Source: Erwinia oleae
Lineage (GTDB): Bacteria > Pseudomonadota > Gammaproteobacteria > Enterobacterales > Enterobacteriaceae
Direction: 5' to 3'
NCBI RefSeq assembly: GCF_000770305.1
Contig: NZ_JNVB01000007.1
Span: 46,998-110,997 of the forward strand
DNA length: 64,000 nucleotides
How positions within the stretch are numbered: the stretch's first letter is position 1; every line of letters begins with the position of its first letter. Below, piece by piece: positions 28,301-37,002 of this stretch. A program made the position numbers and the translations under genes. The notes beneath the pieces are model-generated. The model was not told the DNA's origin. It saw only the letters and a program-made list of their open reading frames with translations, and searched no databases.

Positions 28301-28782
28301 AGGGCCGTGAACCGTCGCTGGAGGATTTGACCAGCAGCCAGACCGATATTGAACTGCGAATGCCGTCGCTGCTGCCGGACGACTTTATTCCTGACGTCAA
28401 CACGCGCCTGTCGTTTTATAAGCGCATTGCCAGCGCGCAGGCAGAAGGCGAACTGGACGATTTGAAAGCCGAGCTGATTGACCGTTTCGGTCTGCTGCCA
28501 GATGCGGCGCGCAATCTGCTGGATACCGCCGCGCTGCGCCTGACCGCGAAGACTATTGGCATCCGGCGCATTGAAGCCAGCGAAAAAGGCGGCTTTATTG
28601 AGTTTGCCGAGAAGAACAAAGCCGATCCGGGCTGGCTGATCGGGTTGTTACAAAAGGAGCCGCAGCACTGGCGGCTTGATGGCCCGACAAAGCTGCGCTT
28701 TATTCGTGACATGGCCGATCGCAAAGCGCGAATCGGTTGGGTGCGGGATTTTCTGGCGCAGATCGTGGCGAATGCGGCATAG
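25339..28782 (+). CDS. mfd: Transcription-repair coupling factor Mfd
   Basis: Mfd removes RNA polymerase stalled at DNA damage and recruits UvrA. The 1147-residue protein (E. coli 1148) has an N-terminal UvrB-like module, the RNA polymerase interaction domain around residues 475-545 (VVHLEHGVGRYMGM), the RecG-like translocase with Walker A GDVGFGKTE at about 629, DEEH at about 727, TATPIPRTL, and motif VI QLRGRVGRS, and a C-terminal TRCF domain (LLPDDFIPDVNTRLSFYKRIA). It is a single large gene closed by a strong terminator. Confidence 0.98.
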   Translation: MPEKSRYTLPLKPGDQRQLGQLTGAACAVECAEIIERHSGPVVLIVADMQHALRLHDEIKQFTDRPVSRLNDWETLPFDSFSPHQDIISARLSTLYRLPSMTQGVLILPVNTLMQRVCPHSFLHGHALVMQKGQLLSRDTLRTQLEQAGYRHVDQVMEHGEYATRGALLDLFPMGSEQPYRIDFFDDETDSLRLFDPDSQRTLEEVEAINLLPAHEFPTDKTAIELFRSQWREHFDVRREAEHIYQQVSKGTLPAGIEYWQPLFFSQPLPPLFSYLPDNALLVSTGDLEGGAERFWQEVTSRFDSRRVDPMRPLLPPETLWLRTDALFSELKRWSRVQLKTDLLADKAVNTNLGYQALPDIAVQAQAKAPLDALRRFSENFSGAIVFSVESEGRREALQELLARIKIIPKPIRALSDAAESGHYLMIGASERGFIDEPRQRALICESDLLGERVSHRRQDNRRTINPDVLIRNLAELHPGQPVVHLEHGVGRYMGMTTLETGGITAEYLMLTYAGDAKLYVPVSSLHLISRYAGGADENAPLHKLGSDAWSRARQKAAEKVRDVAAELLDIYAQRAAKAGFAFKHDREQYQLFCESFPFETTPDQAQAINAVLSDMCQPLAMDRLVCGDVGFGKTEVAMRAAFLAVENHKQVAVLVPTTLLAQQHYDNFRDRFANWPVRIEMISRFRSAKEQTQILNDAREGKIDILVGTHKLLADEIKWRDLGLLIVDEEHRFGVRHKERIKAMRADVDILTLTATPIPRTLNMAMSGMRDLSIIATPPARRLAVKTFVRQFDSLVIREAVLREVLRGGQVYYLYNDVENIEKAAGRLAELVPEARVAIGHGQMRERDLERVMNDFHHQRFNVLVCTTIIETGIDIPTANTIIIERADHFGLAQLHQLRGRVGRSHHQAYAWLLTPHPKAMSKDAHKRLEAIASLEDLGAGFALATHDLEIRGAGELLGEDQSGQMETIGFSLYMELLENAVDALKEGREPSLEDLTSSQTDIELRMPSLLPDDFIPDVNTRLSFYKRIASAQAEGELDDLKAELIDRFGLLPDAARNLLDTAALRLTAKTIGIRRIEASEKGGFIEFAEKNKADPGWLIGLLQKEPQHWRLDGPTKLRFIRDMADRKARIGWVRDFLAQIVANAA

Positions 28783-28808
28783 GTTGGTTGGCTATTCATT
28801 TATTCAAA

Positions 28809-28834
28809 AGAGGCACGCCGGTGCCTCTTTTTTT
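28809..28834 (+). terminator. Intrinsic terminator after mfd
   Basis: AGAGGCAC and GTGCCTCT form an 8-base stem around GCCG, followed by a run of T. It lies 27 bases after the mfd stop. Confidence 0.9.
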
Positions 28835-28911
28835 GCTCAGCGCTGTATGTTCAGACGTTAAGCGTCAGAAAGTTAAATAAACAAACCAGCGGAATTCTTT
28901 TCGGTGAAACA

Positions 28912-28950
28912 AAAAAACGAACGGCTTAAAAATTAAGCCGTTCGTTTTTT
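28912..28950. terminator. Bidirectional terminator after ycfJ
   Basis: An 18-base perfect stem (arms AAAAAACGAACGGCTTAA and TTAAGCCGTTCGTTTTTT) with loop AAA gives T runs on both strands. It lies just beyond the ycfJ stop. Confidence 0.9.
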
Positions 28951-28960
28951 GTTATTTAAT

Positions 28961-29500
28961 TTATGCCTGGTTATTCAGCACCAGTTGGCCGTTGCTGTCG
29001 ACGGGAATGCGGGTGCCGGGATCGTTATCCATGCGAATTTTCCCCTGCTGGTCGCCAATTTTATAGGTGACGTCATAGCCCAGCATTTTTTCCTGCTTCT
29101 CGTACACCGTTTTGCAGCGCTGCTCGGTCGTGGTGTAGGTATCATTATCCTGCATCGCGCCCTGAACCTGATGGCCGCCGTAGCCACCCGCCAGCGCACC
29201 GGCAACCGTCGCCACATCGCGTCCACGTCCGCCGCCAAACTGATGGCCCAGAACGCCACCAGCTACCGCGCCCAGTACGGAACCGGTAATACGATTTTCA
29301 TCCTGTACGGCGCGACGGTGCGTCAGAGTGACATTACGGCATTCGCGACGTGGGTTTTTAGTCGTTTCCTTAATAGGCGTTGCCGAGATGACCTGCGCAT
29401 ATTGCGGCCCGCGGTCAAAGACGTTCATACCTGCTACGGCCGCTACGCCCAGCGCTGAAGCGACGCCAATCCCAATACCTGCCAACATTGATTTATTCAC
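28961..29500 (-). CDS. ycfJ: YcfJ-family glycine-zipper protein, GTG start
   Basis: YcfJ is a conserved enterobacterial protein of unclear function. The 179-residue product has an N-terminal hydrophobic anchor or signal (MNKSMLAGIGIGVASALGVAAVAG), a glycine-zipper repeat region SVLGAVAGGVLGHQFGGGRGRD and TVAGALAGGYGGHQ at about 85-120, typical of membrane-associated proteins, and a C-terminal domain GYDVTYKIGDQQGKIRMDNDPG. The start is GTG at 29500, with AGGAGG seven bases upstream and agreement with the E. coli N-terminus; a longer in-frame ATG start at 29545 is less likely. Confidence 0.93.
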   Translation of the reverse strand: MNKSMLAGIGIGVASALGVAAVAGMNVFDRGPQYAQVISATPIKETTKNPRRECRNVTLTHRRAVQDENRITGSVLGAVAGGVLGHQFGGGRGRDVATVAGALAGGYGGHQVQGAMQDNDTYTTTEQRCKTVYEKQEKMLGYDVTYKIGDQQGKIRMDNDPGTRIPVDSNGQLVLNNQA

Positions 29501-29724
29501 AGGAAAACCTCCTGAATTGTTACCGCGCATTATTGCCTGCTGCATTGTCCCTGTGCGGAGGCTTATAATCGGCGTGCGCGACGCGCCGTTTAGATGAAAC
29601 AGATTTTGCGCAACAGGCCCAAATGTGACAATAAGAAAACAGGAAGAAATAGCGTTGCCGGGTCATAAGAGAATGCTTTTAAGAGAGTTCTGAAGCACGC
29701 TGTGGCGGGGGCTGAGAGCAAAAA

Positions 29725-29754
29725 GGCCCGCAGCGGCAATGCGCCAGACGGGCC
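29725..29754 (-). terminator. Intrinsic terminator after ndh
   Basis: GGCCCG and CGGGCC close a stem with an internal GCGGCAATGCGC mini-hairpin. On the minus strand a TTTTT run follows, as expected for the end of the ndh transcript. Confidence 0.7.
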
Positions 29755-29799
29755 GAAAAACAGGCGATGGAGTCAAGTAACCGCCGGTGTTGAATCGAT

Positions 29800-31104
29800 T
29801 TAGTGCAGTTTCATACGCGGGCGAATGACGCGGTTAATACTGCCGACCAGCATCATCAGCGCGGTTTTGAAATAACCATGCAGCGCCACCTGATGCATGC
29901 GGTAAAGAGAAATATACACCATGCGAGCAATTCGCCCTTCCACCATCATTGAGCCACGCATCAGGTTACCCATCAGGCTGCCCACGGTACTGAAGCGTGA
30001 CAGCGACACCAGCGAACCATGATCTTTATAAACGTAAGGCTTAAGCGATTTACCCTTCATCTCCGCCAGAATGTTGTTCAGCACCAACGATGCCATCTGA
30101 TGCGCTGACTGAGCGCGCGGAGGCACAAATCCGCCCGATGGCAGCGCGCAGGATGCGCAGTCGCCGATGGCGTAGATGGCCGGGTCGCGTGTGGTTTGCA
30201 GTGTGGATCCCACGACCAGCTGATTGATGCGATTGGTTTCGAGGCCGCCAATATCTTTCATAAAATCTGGCGCTTTAATCCCTGCTGCCCATACCATCAG
30301 ATCGGCGGCGATCGCCTCGCCCGATTTGGTATTCAGGCCATGGTCATCAGCGCTGGTTACCATCGTTTGCGTCAGCACTCTGACGCCAAGCTTGCTCAGT
30401 TCCTGGTGTGCCGCAGCGGAAATGCGCGGCGGCAGCGCAGGCAGAATGCGTTCACCCGCTTCAACCAGAGTGACATTTAACGCCTGATTGTTTAAGCCTT
30501 TATAACCATAGCTGTGCAGCTGTTTTACGGCATTATGCAGTTCGGCGGAGAGCTCCACGCCGGTTGCGCCACCGCCCACAATGGCAATATTCACCTTGCT
30601 CTGCGGGTTCTCCGTGGCGGAAAACTTCAGGAACAGATTGAGCATCTCGTTGTGAAAGCGATGCGCCTGGTGCGGATTATCAAGGAAAATACAGTTGTCT
30701 TTGACGCCCGGCGTGCCGAAATCGTTGGAGGTGCTGCCCAGCGCCATCACCAGCGTGTCGTAGGCCAGCGCGCGCTCCGGCACCAGCAGCTCGCCCTGCG
30801 CATCGCGGATTTCAGCCAGATGCAGCCGCTTGCCTTCGCGATCGAGTTCGGTCAGCGTGCCCAGTTGGAACTGAAAATGGTGATTGCGCGCGTGGGCAAG
30901 GTAGCTCAGCCCGTCAATGCCCTCGTCCAGCGAACCGGTCGCCACTTCATGCAGCAGCGGTTTCCAGAGGTGGCTGTGATTGCGATCCACCAGGATGATT
31001 TCTGCTTTTTTTCGGCGCCCCAGCTTGCGGCCAAGCTGCGTGGCAAGCTCCAGCCCGCCGGCACCGCCACCGACGATAACAATTTTCTTAATTGGTGTAG
31101 TCAA
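29800..31104 (-). CDS. ndh: Type II NADH:quinone oxidoreductase, TTG start
   Basis: Ndh oxidises NADH and reduces ubiquinone without pumping protons, at the inner face of the membrane. The 434-residue flavoprotein has an FAD-binding motif VGGGAGGLE near residue 12, an NADH-binding motif [14 protein letters not shown] around 168-182, the FAD contact AIGDCAS, and an amphipathic C-terminal region that anchors it. Translation starts at TTG (31104) after GAGGGGG, as I recall for E. coli ndh as well. An FNR-type box lies about 135 bases upstream, consistent with anaerobic repression. Confidence 0.96.
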   Translation of the reverse strand: MTTPIKKIVIVGGGAGGLELATQLGRKLGRRKKAEIILVDRNHSHLWKPLLHEVATGSLDEGIDGLSYLAHARNHHFQFQLGTLTELDREGKRLHLAEIRDAQGELLVPERALAYDTLVMALGSTSNDFGTPGVKDNCIFLDNPHQAHRFHNEMLNLFLKFSATENPQSKVNIAIVGGGATGVELSAELHNAVKQLHSYGYKGLNNQALNVTLVEAGERILPALPPRISAAAHQELSKLGVRVLTQTMVTSADDHGLNTKSGEAIAADLMVWAAGIKAPDFMKDIGGLETNRINQLVVGSTLQTTRDPAIYAIGDCASCALPSGGFVPPRAQSAHQMASLVLNNILAEMKGKSLKPYVYKDHGSLVSLSRFSTVGSLMGNLMRGSMMVEGRIARMVYISLYRMHQVALHGYFKTALMMLVGSINRVIRPRMKLH

Positions 31105-31237
31105 AAGACCCCCTCAAAATGTGAACCAATCGTTAATTAAAGGTTAAATAAATATCCTTAATTAACATAGGGTTGGCGATATTAATTCGCTATCTGCGGT
31201 CAGAATAGCATGGAGGAAATGAGTGGTCGCGTAGAAA

Positions 31238-31251
31238 TTGATGCAGGTCAA
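31238..31251. promoter_or_regulatory. FNR-type box upstream of ndh
   Basis: TTGATGCAGGTCAA differs at one base from the FNR consensus TTGAT-N4-ATCAA. It lies in the 233-base gap upstream of ndh, whose E. coli homologue is repressed by FNR. Confidence 0.6.
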
Positions 31252-31337
31252 TTTTTATCAGACAAAGCCGGAAACTTCAGGCAAACAGCGGGCATCGGAC
31301 GGGCAGCCGAAAATCGCTGCCGCGTCCTGTAAAGCGG

Positions 31338-31880
31338 TTAACCGAGGGTTTTAAACGCCTTAATGCGTTCAAGATGGGGAGCGATATTTTTGAATTTATG
31401 GCTTTCCGTCTCGTCCCAGATGATTTCGTAAAAGCTGCCAAGCGCATCAGCCGAACGGCGGTTATCCAGCGCTTCATCACGCCGGGAGAGGATGGTCAGG
31501 CAGCGATCGCGGTTTTTTTCGCGAAAGTTTTCAACGCATTTGGTCGCGATATCCACGTACTCTTCCGGACGGTTGATTTTGCCCACCATCTTCTCTTCCG
31601 GCCAGAGATTCGGATTGAACATGACCTGACGGATATCGCTGAGAAAGCCGATGCGTTCGGCCCAGAATCCGCCAAGGCCGACGCCGCAGATCAGCGGCCT
31701 CTCGTCGTCGCCGCTGCGAATAAGCTTGTCCGTTTCCTTCAGCAAAAACTGCATATCATGCCTGGGATGCAGCGTGCTGTAGCTCAGCAGACGTACATCC
31801 GGATCGATAAACTGCAATTGCAGTACTTTTTCATGATTTCCGGGGCTGGTTGAATCAAAACCGTGCAGATAGATAATCAT
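31338..31880 (-). CDS. ycfP: YcfP, alpha/beta-hydrolase-fold protein (UPF0227)
   Basis: The 180-residue protein starts [14 protein letters not shown], has the nucleophile-elbow-like segment [14 protein letters not shown] and the C-terminal [17 protein letters not shown], all as in E. coli YcfP. The fold is that of small esterases, but the usual GxSxG Ser is replaced (GVGLGG), so activity is doubtful. It lies downstream of nagZ in the same direction in the conserved order and is probably part of its transcript. Confidence 0.93.
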   Translation of the reverse strand: MIIYLHGFDSTSPGNHEKVLQLQFIDPDVRLLSYSTLHPRHDMQFLLKETDKLIRSGDDERPLICGVGLGGFWAERIGFLSDIRQVMFNPNLWPEEKMVGKINRPEEYVDIATKCVENFREKNRDRCLTILSRRDEALDNRRSADALGSFYEIIWDETESHKFKNIAPHLERIKAFKTLG

Positions 31881-31909
31881 TGCTTGCCATCCTGTAGGGT
31901 GCTTGCCTG

Positions 31910-32932
31910 TCAGCGGCGCTGATGCGCCAGCCAGCGTGCCTGAAGCGTGGTCAACGCCTGACTCGCCTCCTTCCAGCGTGATGAGCCAGACAGCTGCTGG
32001 CGGGTAAAGGTTCCCCGATGATAGAGCGATGTCGCCCGCTCTGCATTGATCGGCGACAGATTATCCAGCACGCTGACCGCGCCTGCGCGATCGTTGCAGA
32101 CCAGAATCATATCGCAACCGGCCTCCAGCGACGCCTGCGCGCGCTGCGGCATCGTACCCATTACGGCGGCGCCTTCCATTGAGAGATCGTCGGAAAAAAT
32201 CACGCCCTCAAAGCCCAGCTCCTCTCGCAAAACGCGTTTAAGCCAGTGCGGCGATCCGCTTGCCGGTCGGGGATCGATTTGATTATAGATAACGTGGGCG
32301 GGCATGATCGCGTCCAGCGCGCTCTCAGCAATGAGCTGCTTAAAAATTTGCATATCGTGCTGGCGAATTTCCGCTTCGCTGCGATTGTCCTGCGGCGTCT
32401 CTTTGTGTGAATCGGCCGCGACCGCGCCGTGGCCGGGAAAGTGCTTGCCGGTGGTTTTCATGCCCGCGCTGTGCATGCCGTCAATAAAGTGTCGCGCCAG
32501 GGTCAGCGCAATGGCCGGGTCCTGATGAAAACTTCGCTCGCCGATGGCGGCGCTGCTGTGACCAATATCCAGTACCGGCGCGAAGCTGATATCAATATCC
32601 ATCGCAATCATCTCTGACGCCATCAGCCAGCCAGCCTGCTGTGCCAGACGCTGCGCGTCGGCCTGGTTGTTGAGTTCAGCGAAGGATTGCATCGGCGGCA
32701 GGCAGGTAAAGCCTTCACGAAAGCGCTGAACGCGTCCCCCCTCCTGATCCACCGCCACCACCAGGCGATGGCGAGACGCCGCGCGGATCTGCCTGACCAG
32801 CTCCCGCAGCTGCTCAGGATCGTGATAGTTGCGGGTAAAAAGAATTAATCCACCCACCAGCGGATGGTCAAGAATTTCGCGATCGACTGCATCCAGCTCG
32901 TAACCGAGCACGTCTAACATTACCGGTCCCAC
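31910..32932 (-). CDS. nagZ: Beta-N-acetylhexosaminidase NagZ, GTG start
   Basis: NagZ cleaves GlcNAc from anhydromuropeptides in the cytoplasm, a central step of murein recycling and of AmpC induction. The 340-residue GH3 enzyme has [23 protein letters not shown], the catalytic loop [22 protein letters not shown], and the nucleophile Asp in [15 protein letters not shown] at 32932 aligns with the E. coli start (GPVMLDV) and has GAGG five bases upstream; an in-frame GTG at 32938 lies inside that ribosome site. Confidence 0.96.
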   Translation of the reverse strand: MGPVMLDVLGYELDAVDREILDHPLVGGLILFTRNYHDPEQLRELVRQIRAASRHRLVVAVDQEGGRVQRFREGFTCLPPMQSFAELNNQADAQRLAQQAGWLMASEMIAMDIDISFAPVLDIGHSSAAIGERSFHQDPAIALTLARHFIDGMHSAGMKTTGKHFPGHGAVAADSHKETPQDNRSEAEIRQHDMQIFKQLIAESALDAIMPAHVIYNQIDPRPASGSPHWLKRVLREELGFEGVIFSDDLSMEGAAVMGTMPQRAQASLEAGCDMILVCNDRAGAVSVLDNLSPINAERATSLYHRGTFTRQQLSGSSRWKEASQALTTLQARWLAHQRR

Positions 32933-32949
32933 TTTCACCTCGTTTCAGA

Positions 32950-33786
32950 CTACACCCGCTGCCAGGCCTCCGCCGCCAGCGTATAAAATGTTTCGTCGCC
33001 GCTGTGTTGCCAGCGTCGTTCATACCAACTCGCCATCAGCAACCGCACCCATGGCAACCAGCGTTCTGTTTGCTGATGCAATCTGTGCGTATCCATATTT
33101 GCCAGCGTGGCATAGCGCAGCGTGAGCTGCGTGCGGTAGCTTTCTGCCAGCCCATTCCCCGCCACGATTGCCGCCAGCTCCAGCGCCACATCGCCATCGC
33201 TGGCATATTCCCAATCGATCAGATGAATATCGCCACGATGCGCGATCAGGTTACCTGCATGAATATCCAGATGCAGCAGCGCCAGCCGGAGAGGATGCGG
33301 CTCGCCTTGTTGACGACAGCGTCGCAGCGCGCGGTGCCAGGCAATGTGCCGCCGCATCGGATCGCTGAGCTGCCAGTAACGTTCCAGCAAGGGCAGCAGC
33401 CGTAACCGGTAGCCGCTGGGTGGCTGCTGGTGGAGCCGGACGAGACGCTCCGCCAGCATTGGCAAACGTTTTTCAAACTCATCGCTGCTTAACGTCTCAC
33501 CCGGCTGCCATGCCAGCAGCAGCCAGTCGGCGTTGTAGCCGCAGACGTCAGGCGCCAGACCGCTGCCGGCCAGCTTGCGCAGAATAGCGTGTTCGCGTCG
33601 TCTGTCCACGCCGGGTATAGGATTGCCAGGCATCCGGGCGCGCGCGAGCAGCGTCCGGTCGTTCAGTTCAACTTTAACCGCCTGGCCGGTGAGTCCATCC
33701 AGCCTGGAAAAAGAACCGGCGGCGGAGGCCGCCGGAAATTGTCGCGCAATCAGCCTGTTCAGCGCGTCATCAGTGCTGGACGACAC
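32950..33786 (-). CDS. thiK: Thiamine kinase
   Basis: ThiK phosphorylates thiamine in the salvage pathway to thiamine phosphate. The protein belongs to the aminoglycoside phosphotransferase fold: the catalytic loop LLHLDIHAGNLI and the metal-binding LIDWEYASDGDVALELAA match E. coli ThiK. GTG at 33786 (278 residues) best fits the family N-terminus; an in-frame GTG at 33810 would add eight residues. Either start overlaps the end of lpoB (by 17 or 41 bases), so translation is coupled to lpoB. Sequence similarity to E. coli is moderate outside the motifs. Confidence 0.88.
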   Translation of the reverse strand: MSSSTDDALNRLIARQFPAASAAGSFSRLDGLTGQAVKVELNDRTLLARARMPGNPIPGVDRRREHAILRKLAGSGLAPDVCGYNADWLLLAWQPGETLSSDEFEKRLPMLAERLVRLHQQPPSGYRLRLLPLLERYWQLSDPMRRHIAWHRALRRCRQQGEPHPLRLALLHLDIHAGNLIAHRGDIHLIDWEYASDGDVALELAAIVAGNGLAESYRTQLTLRYATLANMDTHRLHQQTERWLPWVRLLMASWYERRWQHSGDETFYTLAAEAWQRV

Positions 33787-34372
33787 CGTTGCCTGACCAG
33801 ATAATTTCACCCGTCTGCACCAGCATCAGCTGCATTTGCAGCTCCGGGGATTTCACGTCGCCCGTCACGTTGCTGTACAGCACATACTGCGCGTTGACGT
33901 AGCGCGCCAGGCCGATCGCTTTGCTGCGGGTTGTCAGGCTGTCTTCGGCGGAAAGCCCCAGCGTTTGTCTTGCGGTCGAGAGCTGTTGCGGCGTCACCAG
34001 CGTGAACTGGGTGTTATTCGCCAACGCGTTGTTTAATGCCGCAGTGGCTTTTGACGTTTGCAGGCTGCCGTTGGTGCTGTTTTTCACTCTGTCCACCAGC
34101 AATACGCTGCCCGGCGTGACGCCATCAGCCTTCAGCATCTGCGCGATCGGCGGCGTGACGCTGGCATCCCAGTTGATCGACTTCATCTTCGGCGGCTGCG
34201 GCACCGTTTCGCCCGGCGTCGGAACAGGAGCCGGGATCGGTTCAGGCTGGGTCGGCTGAGCGGGTTCAACGGGCGCAGGCTGCTGCGGCTCCTCCTGCTG
34301 CTGTGGCGTGATACAGCCGCTGAGCATCAGCGCCAGGGCAAAGACGCCGGAGAGTTTGATATTCCTTGTCAC
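33770..34372 (-). CDS. lpoB: Outer-membrane lipoprotein LpoB, activator of PBP1b, GTG start
   Basis: LpoB spans the periplasm and stimulates the peptidoglycan synthase PBP1b. The 200-residue protein has a signal peptide with lipobox LSGC (Cys at about 19), a Pro/Gln/Glu-rich flexible tether at about 24-60, and a globular domain with ADGVTPGSVLLVDRVKNSTNGSLQTS, ALANNTQFTLVTPQQLS, LGLSAEDSLTTRSKAIGLARYV and MLVQTGEIIWSGNG. Translation starts at GTG 34372 after AAGAGG. The tether is somewhat shorter than in E. coli. Upstream is ycfL, downstream the overlapping thiK. Confidence 0.95.
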   Translation of the reverse strand: MTRNIKLSGVFALALMLSGCITPQQQEEPQQPAPVEPAQPTQPEPIPAPVPTPGETVPQPPKMKSINWDASVTPPIAQMLKADGVTPGSVLLVDRVKNSTNGSLQTSKATAALNNALANNTQFTLVTPQQLSTARQTLGLSAEDSLTTRSKAIGLARYVNAQYVLYSNVTGDVKSPELQMQLMLVQTGEIIWSGNGVVQH

Positions 34373-34383
34373 GTATTAACCTC

Positions 34384-34752
34384 TTACAGATACAAATAAA
34401 GTCTGACCTTGCTGGCGGTCAGGTTACCCGTTTGCGACGATATTTCAACATCGCCATGCGCCGGAACCGAAATGGTGCGCGGGCGTTCAAAGGGCAGGAT
34501 CTCCAACCCTCTGTCGTCATACCAGTAGAAACGATAGTGCAGCGTCACGGCTTTTTCCTGCTGATTATTGAGCACCGTTGACGCGCGCTGCTGCCCCCGG
34601 TTTTCCGAAAGCACCGGCTGATTGGTGGTAATGCCTGCGGAGAGCACAGACGATTCCATGATCAGCGCCTGCGACGTATTAATAGTGGTAACGTCGCTGC
34701 TGCATCCGCTGAGCAGCAGTGTACAGGCGATGACCGCAACGGTAGTCCGCAT
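34384..34752 (-). CDS. ycfL: YcfL-family lipoprotein
   Basis: The 122-residue protein begins MRTTVAVIACTLLLSGC, a lipoprotein signal with the lipidated Cys at residue 17, and continues with ALIMESSVLSAGITTNQP, TLHYRFYWYDDRGLEILPFERP and ends KVRLYLYL, as in E. coli YcfL. Its function is unknown; position next to lpoB suggests an envelope role. ATG at 34752 is chosen because it gives a proper signal peptide; an ATG one codon earlier is equal, while an in-frame TTG at 34788 inside hinT is unlikely. Confidence 0.9.
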   Translation of the reverse strand: MRTTVAVIACTLLLSGCSSDVTTINTSQALIMESSVLSAGITTNQPVLSENRGQQRASTVLNNQQEKAVTLHYRFYWYDDRGLEILPFERPRTISVPAHGDVEISSQTGNLTASKVRLYLYL

Positions 34753-34777
34753 CATAAATGTTGTGTCCGTGCTGCGC

Positions 34778-35128
34778 TTAATGAGCAATCATTGGGCCTA
34801 AAGGACGTCCGCCCACCAGGTGCAGGTGAATATGATAGACCTCCTGCCCGCCGTGCTGGTTACAGTTGATGATTAAACGATAGCCATCCTCTGCAATGCC
34901 CTCATCTTTGGCGATCTTTGCTGCCACGGTAATCATACGACCCAGCGCCGCTTCGTGACCCGCCACCGCATCATTGGCGGTAGGGATCAGGATATTCGGC
35001 ACGATTAGAATGTGGGTAGGCGCTTTTGGGGCGATATCTCTGAAGGCAGTAACCAGTTCATCCTGGTAGACGATGTCGGCCGGGATCTCGCGACGGATAA
35101 TTTTACTGAACAGCGTTTCTTCAGCCAT
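34778..35128 (-). CDS. hinT: Purine nucleoside phosphoramidase HinT
   Basis: HinT hydrolyses adenosine phosphoramidates and lysyl-AMP. The 116-residue HIT protein has the active-site triad motif HIHLHLVGG at about residues 99-107, an N-terminal [23 protein letters not shown] and [17 protein letters not shown]. It heads the hinT-ycfL-lpoB-thiK-nagZ-ycfP run, all on the minus strand with short gaps or overlaps, and so probably shares a transcript. Confidence 0.97.
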   Translation of the reverse strand: MAEETLFSKIIRREIPADIVYQDELVTAFRDIAPKAPTHILIVPNILIPTANDAVAGHEAALGRMITVAAKIAKDEGIAEDGYRLIINCNQHGGQEVYHIHLHLVGGRPLGPMIAH

Positions 35129-35237
35129 GATGCATGTCCTTTAGCGGCAATTTATGTAGTGGCAGTATGAGCGAGAAATTTGTTTTCTTTCAACCTTACC
35201 GTCATTTTTCTTTTACGGCCTGCGAGGCGCCCCCAAT

Positions 35238-35263
35238 AAAAAAGGGACGCCCGGCGTCCCCTT
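35238..35263 (-). terminator. Intrinsic terminator after ptsG
   Basis: GGGACGC and GCGTCCC form a stem with loop CCG, and the minus strand continues with TTTTTTATT, a strong T run. It lies 19 bases after the ptsG stop. Confidence 0.88.
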
Positions 35264-35281
35264 TCATTTCAGCAATGGCGA

Positions 35282-36715
35282 TCAGCTGTTGCGGATATAG
35301 TCATCCATATCCGTTTTCAGGTTATCGGATTTGGTCCCGAAAATCGCCTGAACGCCGGAGCCCGCCACGACAACGCCCGCCGCACCAAGCTGTTTCAGGC
35401 CAGCCTGATCCACTTTAGTCACGTCCGCCACGCTGACGCGCAGACGCGTAATGCAGGCATCAAGATTGGTGATGTTCTCTTTTCCACCGAAGGCGGCCAC
35501 CAGGTTGCCTGCCATTTCATTAGAAGAACCGGTGGTCTGCGCACTGCTCGTCTCTTCCCGACCCGGTGTTTTCAGGTTGAATTTAACGATGACCAGACGG
35601 AACAGGCTGTAGTAAATCAGCCCATACAGGATACCGACAATCGGGAACAGCCAGATTTTACTGCTGTTACCGCTCAGTACCACAAAGTCGATCAGGCCAT
35701 GCGAGAAGCTGGTGCCGTCACGCATGCCCAGCAGAATACAGATGGGGAACGCCAGACCCGCCAGCAAAATGTGGATGGCATAGAGCACCGGCGCCACAAA
35801 CATAAATGAGAACTCAATCGGCTCAGTGATGCCGGTCAGGAAAGCGGTCAGCGCTGCGGAGATCATGATACCGCCCACTTTGGCGCGGTTTTCCGGCTTT
35901 GCAGAGTGCCAGATAGCAATAGCAGCCGCTGGCAGACCGTACATTTTAAACAGGAAGCCGCCGGACAGTTTGCCTGCGGTAGGATCGCCTGCCATATAGC
36001 GAGGAATATCACCGTGGAAAACCTGACCCGCCGCGTTGGTGAACTCGCCAATCTGCATCTGGAAAGGCACATTCCAGATGTGATGCAGACCGAAGGGCAC
36101 CAGCGAACGTTCAATCAGACCATACAGGCCAAAAGCCACTACCGGATTCTGATAGGCTGCCCACTGGGAAAATTCCTGAATGGCGGTGCCAATCGGCGGC
36201 CACACAAAGGAGAGGATCACGCCCAAAAAGATGGCGGCCAGGCCTGAAATAATCGGCACGAAGCGTTTACCGGCAAAAAAGCCCATGTATTCAGGCAGCC
36301 TGATGCGGTAAAAACGGTTGAACATATATGCTGCGATGGAACCTGCGATAATGCCGCCCAGCACGCCGGTATCCGCCAGATGTTTGGCTTCAATTTCGGC
36401 GGCCGTGATGTGCAGCACCAGCGGCGCAACGACTGCCATGGTTTTCACCATGATGCCGTAAGCTACCACGGCTGCCAGCGCCGAAACCCCGTCGTTATTG
36501 GTAAAGCCCAGTGCCACGCCGATAGCAAAGATCAGCGGCATATTGGCGAAGACCGACCCACCCGCCTCGGCCATGACATGCGAAACAACCAGCGGCAGCC
36601 AGCTAAAATTAGCGGAACCTACGCCCAGTAAAATACCGGCAATCGGCAGAACCGATACCGGCAGCATCAGCGATTTACCGACCTTTTGCAGGTTTGCAAA
36701 TGCGTTTTTAAACAT
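35282..36715 (-). CDS. ptsG: PTS glucose transporter subunit IIBC
   Basis: PtsG imports glucose across the inner membrane and phosphorylates it. The 477-residue protein has an EIIC domain of 8-10 membrane segments (to about residue 385) with [18 protein letters not shown] and [15 protein letters not shown], a linker, and a C-terminal EIIB domain with the phospho-Cys in [12 protein letters not shown] (about 421). The protein is the same length as in E. coli. Upstream lie recognisable Mlc and CRP sites, so control by glucose through Mlc and by cAMP is likely. Confidence 0.98.
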   Translation of the reverse strand: MFKNAFANLQKVGKSLMLPVSVLPIAGILLGVGSANFSWLPLVVSHVMAEAGGSVFANMPLIFAIGVALGFTNNDGVSALAAVVAYGIMVKTMAVVAPLVLHITAAEIEAKHLADTGVLGGIIAGSIAAYMFNRFYRIRLPEYMGFFAGKRFVPIISGLAAIFLGVILSFVWPPIGTAIQEFSQWAAYQNPVVAFGLYGLIERSLVPFGLHHIWNVPFQMQIGEFTNAAGQVFHGDIPRYMAGDPTAGKLSGGFLFKMYGLPAAAIAIWHSAKPENRAKVGGIMISAALTAFLTGITEPIEFSFMFVAPVLYAIHILLAGLAFPICILLGMRDGTSFSHGLIDFVVLSGNSSKIWLFPIVGILYGLIYYSLFRLVIVKFNLKTPGREETSSAQTTGSSNEMAGNLVAAFGGKENITNLDACITRLRVSVADVTKVDQAGLKQLGAAGVVVAGSGVQAIFGTKSDNLKTDMDDYIRNS

Positions 36716-36812
36716 AATGAGAAACTCCTGAGTATGAATGCGTTTTAACGCGCGATGCGCGCGGCGTCAGGGGGAGACCCGACGCCGATGGAGCGCTGAT
36801 GCGCTCTCGGTA

Positions 36813-36834
36813 TTTATTACGAAGTCTAAAATAA
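36813..36834 (-). promoter_or_regulatory. Mlc operator upstream of ptsG
   Basis: On the minus strand TTATTTTAGACTTCGTAATAAA matches the E. coli Mlc operator pattern TTATTTTA-N6-GTAATAAA almost exactly. It lies about 100 bases before the ptsG ATG, near the expected transcript start. Confidence 0.75.
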
Positions 36835-36849
36835 ATAGCCTGCAATTAG

Positions 36850-36865
36850 TTTGACAACAATCACG
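36850..36865 (-). promoter_or_regulatory. CRP site upstream of ptsG
   Basis: CGTGA-TTGTTG-TCAAA on the minus strand matches the CRP consensus TGTGA-N6-TCACA at 8 of 10 positions. It lies about 27 bases upstream of the Mlc site, a sensible place for activation. Confidence 0.6.
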
Positions 36866-37002
36866 TTTCCTTCGCTGATCCTGCTCGCCTGCGTAATTAA
36901 CCGGCGAAAAGCGCCAATTCCAACCGCAGAAAAGCGCATCGCGCCATGATTGCGGCGATGCACTCTATGCGTTAAAAGAGATTATTACGAGTAATAAAAT
37001 TA

